NCBI GenBank assembly: GCA_023014365.1 | Contig: JAEBUN010000005.1 | Location: 620,001 to 684,000 of the forward strand | Origin: Lepiota brunneoincarnata | Lineage: Eukaryota; Basidiomycota; Agaricomycetes; Agaricales; Agaricaceae | Reading direction: 5' to 3' | DNA length: 64,000 nucleotides | Part shown: one piece after another, positions 12,823 through 25,100 of the stretch | Numbering within the stretch: position 1 is the stretch's first letter | How the letters are laid out: each line of letters begins with the position of its first letter | Made by a program: the position numbers and the translations under genes | The notes under the pieces: model-generated | Told to the model about the DNA's origin: nothing | The model's database searches: none | The model's input: only the letters and a program-made list of their open reading frames with translations

Positions 12823-15432
12823 CACTGCATCACACATCACGCAATCCATCGGACTATCATGTCTCTTCTTCATGCATCTCATCTCATATCTTTATCATCA
12901 TCGTCATCATCATCATCGATGTACGCCTTACGCCCCGCAACTACAGACATCGCGATACCCCATTGGCACTTTTTGTATCACATAACCATCTCGTCTCATG
13001 CTTTCCCCCTTTCTTCAATCAATCGGCATCTCCTGTATTCTGTATATGTTTTCAATCCAATTGCTTTCGACGTCTGTGCTCAGGGCTCTGGGACCCTTCA
13101 GTTCTTTCTCTCCATCTTGGTTCTTTCTCGTCGGTCTCGAACGCTACTTTGGCCGCAAGTCGGCCCTTCTCCAGTTCTCCTTTTCGACTCCTTAAACCCC
13201 TTCCCCGATGCTTTGTGTATTATTAGTCTGTTTCACTTCAAAGATGTTTACGACCCCACGCTTTCGCACTCCTCCCCCCCTTTATTTTTTGTTACGATCC
13301 CTCCTATACGTTCATCCCCACCAGATCGCATTAGGCACTCTGGAACTCCTCTGTGATGTGATTCACGTAGAATTTTGTTGATGCAGTTACTTTTGCATTG
13401 ATGAATACATCTTGCACGTTTTTTACGATCCTTAACCCCCGCGTGAATAAGTACCAAAGTAAGCCCGATAGCCGACGCGGATTGACTACCGCAACTCGGC
13501 CCCCGTGTCAGAGAGAGACCACCACCACCACCTGCGTGTTTTTGCTATGCTGTATCAAGATTTCGATTGGGGAACATGTGTCCCCCAACAAAAAAACAAA
13601 TGCCATCATCATATGAAAGCAATGATCAAATCGGGCAAGTTGAACAAAGACTGAATTTTCAAAGTCCGACGATCATCGATCGAACTGTTCAACGAGGCGC
13701 CGGTTATTTATTTACGTTATACCGTTGTCACTCGTAAGAGAATGAGGAGAGAAAAAAAAAAGGTGGTGAATCGGTGGCGTCTGGGTTTGGGGTTTGGGTT
13801 TGGGTGTGTGTGTGTTTTTCGGAGCAAGGCGAGTGCGTGTGGTGGTATGTGGTTCCAGCGATTTTTGTTCGGGTTCTTCGACATTTGGAATGTGCGGGTT
13901 CGGAGCGGAGGAGAACTTGTTTTTTTTTTTTGATATATATATGATCTGTGCGCTGTCGGGGATTGAGTGATAGTTTTCTTGGCCTATGGGCTGCTACTAC
14001 GGAGACTTCTTTAATATGATGCAAAGTGCCAAGTGGAATGGCGCCCGTGTTTTTTTTTTTTTCTTTTTTGGTTCTGGATCGTTTTTCGTTGTTTGGATCA
14101 TGTAGCAAGCAATTGAACTGTAAGTAGTAGCTTAAAACAGCAGAACGTCAAAAAAACCTGAAGCGCCAAGATCAGTTCGCATTGAACCATACCTTGTCCA
14201 CCGGAGTCCCGATCCGCTTACCTTCCACACACACACACACACACTCCCTCCCCCAAGGGCGTTTTTTTTTCTCTCTCTCTCTCCCTTTTCGTTGCCTAAA
14301 CGGCAATCCCTGCCCGAGAGACGACGAGAAATCTCACACGCGCCTTCGACACTCCCCGGGTTATTTTGATTACGACGAATGATAGTAACCAACCCGCTCT
14401 GGATTCCTCTCAGCAACTCCACGCCCCTTTTTTTTGATCCGGTACATCCACCACCATCCAGAGGGGGAGTTGAACATAATTCGGCCAGGCGGCTGGGTGG
14501 GTGGAGTGTTCAAGTAAAGTTTCGGAAGGAACTTGGGGAAAAAAAGTTACTGTCGCATGGCCCGGTTTTTATTTTATTTTATTTTCATGTGAAGGAGGTA
14601 TACTACGCACGAATAGTGTGTGTGCATGTGTGTGTGTGCCGATGAGATCGCGTAATTTAGCTGTAGGGTGCAAGGGGGGTGGGGCGACTTACTACATATA
14701 CAGAGTAGGGTTGGATGATCATATACCAGGGAAACTGGCGTTGCCATATGTACAGTCGTGAGCTCACCCCTGCTTATGTTTTTTTTTTTTTCGTTGGTAA
14801 GAAATGTCGAGATCTCTGACCCGAGTCGACGGTGTCAGAAATTCAGTTTCTCGGGCTTGAAAGCCCAGCTTCTTTTTTTCTTTCTAGAAAAGCGTTCTAT
14901 GAGTATGCCACCACGAGCAAACTGTGTGTCGCGCTGGGTAACTCGGGGACATAGAATACTCCAAGCCAAACTCATTCATAGTAACGATCCTGCTAAAAAT
15001 TTCGTCCCAACCAGGTGGTGGTGGTGGTTTGGAGTTGTAATAAAGGACAAAAATCTAGCCTCTCTCTCCCCCAAACTGGATGTAACGATATTCACACATC
15101 ACACACACACTGCAATACCCTCTACAGCACACGAATTTCACGATGTTGTGAAACGTCCTCTCTCGCGTGGCTTGGAATGTTCTCTTTGAATAAGGTTCGA
15201 GTTTCAGGTCGAGCAGCTGGGGGTGAAATTGTACGGGGGCTGCCCACCGACCCAGGTATTGGGACAGGGATTACTACATCTCACACACATCAAGTCCAGG
15301 GCTGTGAGCACTGTGGAAAGAGGTGAGATGCTGGCTGTAGTACTCGAGGCCACCACTCTCTTTCCAAGACCCAACTGCAAAGATAACGGCCGGAATTCAT
15401 TCTTCTCCGAGTGCTGCTGCCCCCCCTTCCAA

Positions 15433-15448
15433 CCCCCCCCCCCCCCCC
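15433..15448. repeat. C homopolymer (16 nt)
   Basis: Uninterrupted C16, preceded by a C7 run at 15420-15426. A second C-rich pair, C11 and C10, lies at 15827-15837 and 15840-15849. Confidence 0.9.
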
Positions 15449-16556
15449 TCCATCACTCAAGCTGAGTCAGGTTACCACTACATCGGGCTCGAAAAAGTGT
15501 GGGTTTTATCAGAGCGCAGTGGGAGTTTATGTTGCTCAGTTGCTTATGTAGTAGGAGCGAGGATATCGCAACTGTGGTCATCATCAAAACCCTCAATTCT
15601 TTGTTCCAGGGTCAACCGAACATCGCCTTTACCTTGACGCACCGCACCTCATGCAAAAGAGATCGTTATTCAACGCAGCCCCAAAAAACCCGAGTCACAG
15701 CGCTTTTCAAAACTCTTTACAGCCACAAGTAGATGTGTTTGAGCAACCATTGTGTGCGTGTGTGTGTATGATGTGATACTTACCCCTAAGTCAAAACAAA
15801 CGCCCAAAAGACAATACTAATAGAAACCCCCCCCCCCTTCCCCCCCCCCTTCAGCCGTGTGGGCTCGAAGCTTCGATTACGACCTATGCGGTCACAGGGT
15901 ACGCAAGTTACATTGAGTTAGGGTTACTTCGATATGAAAAAAGGCATAGCCTCCCCCGCAAATGAAGTTTACTCTGTCATCGAGCGGCAGTGAGACTTGC
16001 GGATGGGGAGTTTAAGCTGTGCCTTGTCGCATGTAACCCGAACCTATGTATGCGATCACTATGATCACTAAAGACTCCGTATGGTGTCTGAGCTCTAGAA
16101 CCATGTTCTCCGTGATAAGATTAGGGAGTGAAGTGACGGGACGGGATGGGGGGGGGGGGAAGGGGAGGCCGGACATCACAACTGAGTACTTAATAAGCTC
16201 CACCCTCCGACTGAATTGTACTTTTTGTTGTTCCGTCGATTCGGCCCTGAGATATCCGAAGCAAAAATGTGATGCACAATCATCTGATAACTACTTTGTG
16301 TGCCACACACACTATTCAAGGTCAATGATAAGCGCTAGTTCCGATCCGACATACCCGCGCAGTGGTGCCACTGGATCCTCAAGGACGGAGCTTAGAGAAG
16401 GACGGGGGAGAACTGCAGCACAATGAACAACTTGCATGAAACTATGTATCGTCAATCCAGCGTCATCACCTACCCACTTGGGCGAATTTGGATGACCAAC
16501 TATCCCCGGGTGGAACTTGGAGCCAATTCGAGAAGTTCTTTCGCAGCGAACTATAG

Positions 16557-16574
16557 CCCCCCCCCCCCCCCCCT
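16557..16574. repeat. C homopolymer (18 nt)
   Basis: The longest homopolymer I found in the window, 18 consecutive C. A G12 run lies nearby at 16148-16159. Confidence 0.9.
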
Positions 16575-17611
16575 AGGAAGGACCCGAAGTTCATGCCTCA
16601 TTGGGGAGGGGGGTGGTGATTCGTTACCCACGCGCCGCATCTTGAGCTACTCACAGCGCCTCGAGGATTGCGCCTGTATCATATTTCATGATCTTCTTCA
16701 TATCGATCATGAGCGAGCGGTTATATTGTAAATGGAATAATTTGAGCAAAATCGCGCGAGATAAATCCAAGCGGTATTGACCTCAGCGGGTAATTATTCC
16801 GAGATTTTTGCTGGGGAGGAGGGAAATTCGCAACACATCGACGGACCGAAGAAAGAGAACTGGGCATGTGTTGAGCGCTGATATCGAGGTTTATCTATGT
16901 CATGAACAGCTTAATTAATGACTAATGAGGCTTTTGTCGCCCGGGACGAATAATATTGCTTCCATTTGTCGGTGATATGTCGGGCCACGTTTGTGTTGGG
17001 ACTGCAGGTCAGGTCAGGCGCCCGTCTACCATGGAGGATGGGGAGGCAGATCATTCGCCGAATGTTCCGGGGTCAGTCAGTGCTCACCGACTCGGAGAAC
17101 AGAAGCGGTCAGCGAAATAGACTCGGTGCGTATATTCGCTGAATTCGATAAAACATGAGATGCTATCACTAGTCCCGTTGATTTTCCGGAGAATTGCCCT
17201 TGTCAAATTTGGGTTAATAGCATGGGTTGTCAGGAGGGGTATTCCACGTGAAGGCCAGCCTCTACGTGGTGGACGATGGGCTAGGAGGGCAATGGAACAA
17301 TCTCGAGGATTTATGGTCTTGGGACTCTTCCATCGAAATGCCAAGGTTTCTCAAAGACGAGAACGGTTCGTTTTGCGAGGCCAGCTGGCTTGGACAGACA
17401 GTAAGGAATGCCCTTTTCCCTGGTCGAAGGAAGTAGAAAGAGATAAGATGATGACGTCAGGTCGATATACCATTTGTAGATCCGGACCCAAGTATGTACA
17501 ACCCACCACCACCCATCTCACACAGATAACCCACGAGGAGCGCAGAATTCCCCACTTGTCCATGTCAAACCACCGAGTCATAACACGACGCATAATCAGC
17601 GAGCTGGGCAA

Positions 17612-17623
17612 GGGGGGGGGGGG
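17612..17623. repeat. G homopolymer (12 nt)
   Basis: Uninterrupted G12 in the gene-poor region. Confidence 0.9.
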
Positions 17624-18510
17624 TTGTGGATACGTGACGCAATTACTCTAGTTCTCTTATGGGCTCACTGGTCGAGTTGCGGCACAGCACAGCACTGACT
17701 GTCATTGACTGGTGCATTCCAAGCCAGCCACGTAGGACAGAGGAGTCCCAAAAGCCATCGTACTCGAGGTCGAGCAAACTGAGCTGGCTTCGCAGAACAG
17801 CAGTTGAAGAACCGTTACGGTATTCCTCTGCGAGTCGGCCTCTTCTCTCGACAGGGTCCTTTCCCGGCAGTCACGGGATCTCCTTTCCTTTCCGGTTGGT
17901 TCAGTGCCTGGACTGCACAGGACAGTATTACTCCGATTAGCAGCTTGATTCCAATAGCCTCTGAGTCCCAGAAATCCGCCAAGAAATCCTTGAGATGGAA
18001 ACTGCTCAAGATACCCGATGAATCCATCAGCTGTTGCAACACCCATACCCGAGACTGGAATTGTGTCCCACGCCGCTAGAGGAACAATAAAGGCTGCTTG
18101 GGACGAGGCAAATTCCCAAAGTCGGAGAGGAAGGTTTTTTTTTTACGGACCTCGGACTTGGCAATGTTCTAGGCTGCGAACACTGGAATCTCAGACACGA
18201 ACGTTTCCCGCACCCGCTTCTTGTCCTGGCGATAATGCGGGGGGAGGGGGAGGGGGAAGGAGCAAGCGCGGCGGGGGGCCCGCAAATGGCGGTTTTAGGT
18301 GTCATTTCGGTAAAGCCAGTCGCGAATCCATGCTCGACGGTTCTGTACCGCGTCCCGCATCTAGAGCTGATCCCTCCATTGTCTGTGGTTTGGCTGGGTC
18401 CCCAAGAAGGGTATGGGATCAAGTGATACCGGTAAATTGCTACTTGACCCTTGATTAATGATTTACGCGGGGCGATGAATTAATCTCTCGTTTATTTGAT
18501 AGTTCGCATA

Positions 18511-18527
18511 CCCCCCCCCCCCCCCCC
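18511..18527. repeat. C homopolymer (17 nt)
   Basis: Uninterrupted C17. It is the last long G or C run of the left half; none of comparable length is seen to its right. Confidence 0.9.
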
Positions 18528-21500
18528 TCCCCTGTTCGCGTACCTCAAACCCGCCGCGTCGTGAATTGGCATTTAGCGACACGCATCAATATCGACTTTC
18601 ATTGGTGAGATCGTGGGAGAATGTGTTACAGGATCATCGCATCATTGGTTACTCAGAGAAAGAGAATGCATAAATGACAATAAAAAGCCCGTTGATTCAT
18701 AATAACCCTGTGTTACCCGGTGAGGAACGATCTGACTGATGTGTCGCGACATAAGAATAGTGTAGCGGAGGGGGAGACACACACACATACATGCATCGGC
18801 AAAACAGCCCGACCCCAGACTCGGTAATCCAAGGCGATTGGTCGTGGAAATCGATGTGTGTGTGTGTGGGTGGGTGTGTTTTACGAACTGGCCCATTAGC
18901 AGTGCAAGCAAGGGGCAAAAAAAGGACCCGTGTGAAAGGGGACGGTGTGAAGCGGTAGTCACTGTAGTAATAAGCTATCAGGGTCAGGAGACTAGATCCA
19001 TAAGATGGGTACTCTGGGAACTGGGAATCAAGTAATTGACACTTAGGTTTACTCCGTCCCCAAACAGGATGACGGGCTTGCAGTCCTGAGGGGCTGGATC
19101 ACCTTTTTGCCTATGATTTTATCAGGACATTAGCGATTACAGCACTTGGCGCTTGCAATGCTTGTATACAATGCCCAGGCCAGTGGGAACAACGAGTATG
19201 TAACTTGGTCACTATTACCCCATGGAGCTTCAAGCTTTCAGGTTGAGAGTTGGACGACAAATTGCCACCGCAGTGTGTTAACTTTCCCAGTCCTATGGCT
19301 TTTGGGCCGGAGGAAATTGTTAGCATCCAGTAGTGGTAGGAGTCTGGCCGGCCAATGAGAGTAGATAATTTCCCATACGTTCAATTTATCCTGTTGTTTT
19401 TTATCCCACCGACCGAAAATATCACAGACAACAGCGACTCATGAACCCCCATAGGTGACCCCCCCCACGGTTTCGCTCTACAACCATTTTGCATGACAGA
19501 AGACTCAGTTTCCCCATGGAAACCTTAATTCTGGTTGAAGATACTACGACAATGCAAACCAACAAACATGTTCGCATTCTACGATCAAGGCCCGCGATCG
19601 CAGCCCGTTCGCTGATCACTATGCGATACTACCAAAACTCAGGATTTTTTTTCTATTTTCTTTTGAGTGTGGCTGCAAGCCATGGTGTAGGTCTGTAGGA
19701 TGCAGCACGAAACAAACGAGGCAACCCGACTCCAGGTATCCTTTCGTAGTTGAGATTCCCCTATTTGGTCGCAAAAAATCGCACCCGCTCGATCAGCTAG
19801 AAACGATCGTCAGCCCCGGATCATAGTAACCAGTGATGCTTTCCGCACAGCCCGTAAATCATCGGGACCAACTAATGATATCATTCATCCTCGAACCCCA
19901 CAAGGACTCTGTTTTCCCCACCGGAACATATACGTGTACTTCCAATTGAACAACCTGGGCTAAGGTTGGAAACTCCATGAAATGACGATGATGAGGCACA
20001 CCACTCGGGGGAACCTTAAACACCATTGCGTCCACATCTCGGATCCTGGGGCTTCATCAGGTGGAACATGGTTTCAGTCCGACATGAGGAGAAACACGAA
20101 GACCCAACGGATATTCCCTTTGCCTTCCATGTGATTCTGCTACCGAAGAAGCGCCACCAGAGGCATGCCATCGAGTTCGAGGGAGGAAGTATTGCTCCAA
20201 AGGAAAGGAGGTGCCTATCATTTCGGTGCACATGCTTCAGGTATCTCCTTCCTAGACGGCCTAGTTGGTGGCACCGGCTACATGGGCAAGTCCGAGGTCC
20301 CCCATGAGGTTTTCAGGCTGGTATATTTCTTAAGATCGAGACACTGCCCGCTGTCATCAGAAGACCTATCCACCTCTATCAGGGATTGGAAGTGTTTCGA
20401 CTCGTGAGGCAGAAAACGCCCAGCTCACAAGCGAAATCGACCCTTTCAATGAGCGGAGGTGGAGGCCTGAGAGGAAGCTGGTTCAGCTCGTGTGATAATG
20501 ATATCTTCGCAGTGCAGGTGAGGCGTTTGAAGTAAAAAGTGCTGATGGGCCGATAGGAATCGGGTAGAAGACTTGGGGGATATGATGGACAAGGAGACAT
20601 CAGGCGGAAATGGCCCGAGTTTTCGTAAGGGGATGAATGGTTTTCTCAACCTCGTGGAGGTGTGGAACGCCAGTCCCAGCGTTTTTCCCAAAATCGCGCA
20701 ATCTTGAGCACTAGCGCCAGCTTTCACGAGTCTAAACACAGCCAAGAGCCTATAGAGGGCCGGAATGTCCGAATCCAAGTTTGGAAAATGCGAAAGCGGG
20801 ATACTGGGGGGGCCAGCCAACATCCTGTCGATGCACCCCCGGCATTGGCGCACACATGTTGAACCCACACCTTCAGTTAAGATGCCGCTGTCCCTCCCCA
20901 AAACTTTTTCAAGGCCATAAGCAGTAAGCAGTCGGCTGACACCGAACTCATGTTCAGGGTCGGATTCATCCTTGGTAATATTGCCTGCGGCTCATGCGGG
21001 GCCGTTTACGAGGTATTCCAACCCTGGTTGCCCCTTACCCTATTTCTGGCCAGTGGCGAAAACATGATCTACTTTTCAAGCACATTGCCTTTGCCTGACG
21101 GCTCAGGAAAATGAAGAAGCGCCAGTGTGTCCCTGAGATTGATGTTTCGGCATTGTGTATAGCGGACCCGGCCGGTCAATTTGTTCGTGGATCCTGAACA
21201 CGCTCGATATGCGCCCTCCATACTGCAGGGTTGAATGTTCGTAGGCCACAGAGAACGTAGGTTGGCTCAAATTGTGCGATAGCTGTTCCGCGACTTGTTA
21301 CATCATTACCAGAACACAGGTCGTGCTGTTCGATCGAGCCGCCTGGCACGGGCGCGGGTTGATCCTATGATCCCGCCACGAAGCGCGCAGACATAACAGG
21401 GATACCAAAGGTGAGCTCGGTTTCGTTTGGACTGTATTATTCCGCTTACCAGAATATGTAATCGAAGGCTGGCTAGAGTGGCTGAAGTGGAAGTGCCCTG

Positions 21501-22191
21501 GAAGTACTCGCGGTAAGCACGAGGAAGGTTACGAAGCTTGAATACCCTACTACTCACCTGGCCAATGTATTCCTCGGGCCCCGACTAGCGATGGAGTGTG
21601 GCCAAGCGTTTTCAAGCGTTCTAGGCCTTGTTGTCGCAATATATAACCAGACTTACCACGATAAGATGATGTAAAGATTGGGGAGGACGAATAGCAGGAG
21701 ATATGTAGCAGGGTGTATGCGCCTAGGTCCAAACATAGGCTATGCAGCCCGAATGGATTCTGTGCATCACATCGCTCCACAAAACGACAAACCAGCAAGG
21801 CCCGCTGAAGACCATTTACAATGATTTTGTGCAGTGGTGGTCGACAAATCTGGACGCATCCTGAAAACGGTCCGATTAAAGGGGAAGGATAGACGGTGCT
21901 CCTTTTCCCATGCGTCCATTGAAAAACCAGTGCCATCGAGGTGGTTGGCGTCAGGGTCTAAGTCACGACTAGTACTGTGGGCATGAGGCGAGTGTCCATA
22001 GGGTTTAAACTTGAGGTTCACGCAGTCTCGTGGTTCGCGTATTTTTGTCGAGTTTAGAACCAACGACAAAAACTCAGGTGGCAAACTACGTATATTACAC
22101 ATTGGTACTTGAAGATCTGAACCTTTCACTGGAACTACGTGTAGATACAAATAGGGTCGTACTGGCAGAACCGCCGTAAGAACGCCGACCC

Positions 22192-25100
22192 TTACAGACC
22201 AAAGTGTACATAAGGAATCCAAGTGAGCAAGGCAGAATCTGTCTGCGGGAGACATTCCCGAAACTTCTGAATCGCATGATGGAGCGCATGACCTGCATGC
22301 AACCCATTGATCCCCTTCCCGCCAGCTCGTATTTCACAGCCCAACAGCTCTTGATAGAATAGACCAGCGACCATGGGAGCATAATCATCTTGGATCGACC
22401 ACATGGTTGCGACCACACCCCGATATCCTGCCTGCTAACATCCCAGCCGCCAGGTGAACGGCCTCTTCGGATAGCTTCTCATCCCCTTTACTCGTTTGGC
22501 AAGCAGATAGGAACGCAAGGTCCGCATTCCTCAGGTTAGCTTTAATGATCGTCGATAGCTCGAGCGCCCCGTCATGGAGGAAAAAACAGCTTTTGAGTGG
22601 ATCAACGGTGTTCTGTGCAGCGTGGCATGCGAGGTGAACAGGAGCTGTGGAGTTTCGATGCTTGCCATCGTTGCTTGGACACCTGCATGCTCTTTCTCCA
22701 ATGTGTCATAGTGTACTTCGTGTTCAGCGAGCCGCTTCGCAATCATCCGAATTTCGTCAGTCGTGGCAGGGATTGGGGGCAGACCTGGCGTGGTTGGCTG
22801 GCTGACCGCGAGCATCCCGTCCATACCCTCACCAACCGCAGGAGGATTTTTGACGCGCTGGACGAGCGCGGTGACGGAAGGAGTATAGGAAGATATCGCA
22901 TAATCCGAGATGTGGGACCTCCCGTCTGACACATCGTAGAGACCTGCAGCATGAAGCGGCAAGAACGAAATGGGCCCTGTCGTGCACCACCAGATCCTCG
23001 GCTTCTGCGTCGGGAGACTTGACGGCTGTGAAGTACATTGGTATCATCAGCAGCCGAATCCTTTTCACTTGGTGCAGTTGCGTACCTGATATTCCAAACG
23101 TTCAATGATTGGTTTCACTACATCGACCCATAAGTCCTTCAAAACAGCTTTAATAGTAGGTGCAAAGGGGAGCGAAGGACCTCCTGTCCGGTCGTTGCCG
23201 CATCGATCCTGATGCTCAATGTCCTCGCCGTCGGACGTTGCTTCGGCATTGACCTGCAGCTCTCTGTCGCTGTCAGACTCTAGGCCAGATCCTCGCGCTC
23301 GGAGTGACGCATGACTTAAGCCTCGCCGCAAGCGCTTACGGAGGTCCGATGCTTTAGCATGGGAAAAATTGGGCAGCGGAATATGAACATATTTTTGGGG
23401 GTTGGAAAAAAGGGCAAGCGCGTCGCAACGTGTCTCGTGGATGTTCATAACGATAGTTGGGCCTCCAGCCGGCAGGCCCTGGAGTAAAGTCGGATGTTGG
23501 CGTCGGACGGAGGAAGGTTTCGAACCCTGGGATCTCCCGCACAGTCGTAAGGAGTTGGTCCCATTCCTTTGCAAACTTGGCATGCTGCGTTGCTTCGTCC
23601 TGTATGGATAACATTTTCGCCGTATTTTCTTCTTTGTAGAGATCTTCCGATGCAACGATGCGAGAACCCGCCTTCTCCAGATATTTTGATACATCCAGAA
23701 TGCGGTTTGCGAGGGCCGCATTGTGGACACGAAGAGTATCAAGGGGGGTGCGGAGCTTATTGAGTTGCGTCCAGACAATGCATCTACCCTGTTCAAGCCA
23801 CTCTAGAGCCGTATCGACTGCGCCAAGTGAAAACGCAGTGGCAGCTGCCTCCAATGAAAGATCCGACACTTCAGCAAGGTTCTGGTGACGACTGTGCAGC
23901 GTTTGTTCCAAACCGGCGAGTTGAGAAAGTAATTCGATTGCCTGAGCAAAGGCACTCAAGGATTGTTGTGAATCCAACTCTTGGCAGAGGTGTGCCCATG
24001 AATGAGCGGCAAGGAGTCGTTTGGGAGGGGATCCCGTAGAGTTATTAGCTGCTCGGCGGTAATATTGGAGAGCCTCAGTCCCTTCTCTGTGGTCCTTAGT
24101 GTATTCAAACAGGGTTTGGAACGAGTTTCCCAGATTTTCGAGTAGGAGGGGGAGTGCTCCGTGGTCGGGTGGGGTGAGCTCGACGGCTCTCTGCTGTACA
24201 GATATTGCTTGATTAATGTCTGCGCGGGCTTGTGTGTGGGTAAACCGAGCTCTGAGTGCATTTCCAAGGTTTTCAAGTATATATGGTAAACCCGCACCGG
24301 CAGGAGGCATGAGTTTGATGGCTTTCTGGTGCACTGATATTGCTTCTTGCAGATCGGCAAGATCTCCTATACGTTTGAACCTGGTGAGGAGTGAAACTCC
24401 TAGAGAATTGAGGTAGTGGGGTATCTCTGGACTGTCAGAAGGAGCCAGCTCAACAGCTTTCCGGTGCGTAGATACTGCCTCCTGGATATCTGCGGCATCT
24501 CGCATGGAGTCAAACCGAATTTCAAATGCATTTCCAAGACTACTGAACCAAGTAGGTAGGCCTACGCGACCAGAGGATGCAAGCTTGATAGCCTTTTGTT
24601 GTACGGCTATCGCCTCGTGAATATCTGCAGGATCTGCTGCGCGGTCAAATCGAGTTCGGAGCGACATTGCAAGACCACTGAGCCAGGAAGGCAGGCTTGC
24701 ATGGTCAGGAGGAGTGAGTTCGATCGCTCTCCGCTGCGCAGATATTGCCTCCTGGATATCCGAAATGTCCCCTGTTCGATGGAACTTGACTGAGAATGAG
24801 TAGCCAAGATTTCCAAGACTCGTGGCCAGCTGTGTATGATTAGCGGGCATGAGGGCCACTGCTTTCTGCTGTGCAGAAATTGCTTCTTGAAGATCTGCGA
24901 TGTCCCCCAGGCGATTGAACCGAGTCAGGTGTGCCACTGCAAGGTTATTGACCCATCCAGGCAGGTTCACATGGCCAGGGTGAGTAAGGGCAATGGCTTG
25001 CTGCTGTACAGAGATGGCTTCCCGAACGTCTGCAAGATCTCCCAGGTGAGTGTACCGGGTTCGCAGCGCAAGTCCGAGATTGCCAAGCATAGTGGGCAGA

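Larger units (their letters stand above)
12766..22191. other. Gene-poor region with microsatellites and homopolymers
   Basis: About 9.4 kb with no gene I can defend. The start is the likely 3' UTR of the 11931 gene: a CT-rich tract at 12770-12822 and a TCATCATCG repeat near 12890-12917. CA/TG repeats lie at 14228-14242, 14622-14638, 15095-15110 and 18852-18882. C or G homopolymers are listed separately. Minus-strand ORFs at 20446-20901 (151 codons), 21550-21936 and 21767-22255 have no recognisable domain and do not join into a convincing gene. No RNA gene or transposase motif was seen. Confidence 0.55.

Noticed and set aside
12648..13226. Plus-strand ORF of 192 codons after the small gene
   Set aside because: Ser/Leu/Phe-rich translation of a CT-rich tract and 3' flank; overlaps the end of the real gene in another frame.
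17160..17651. 163-codon plus-strand ORF
   Set aside because: Mixed composition, ends in a G12 homopolymer-derived Gly run, no homology recognised.
1..22191. Centromere
   Set aside because: Presence of the CENP-C gene says nothing about location; no satellite or retroelement array is visible.
22640..22690. 38-nt intron in the CHAT domain (GTGTCC...CCACAG)
   Set aside because: The stretch encodes QATMASIE, which aligns with family sequence, so it is coding.
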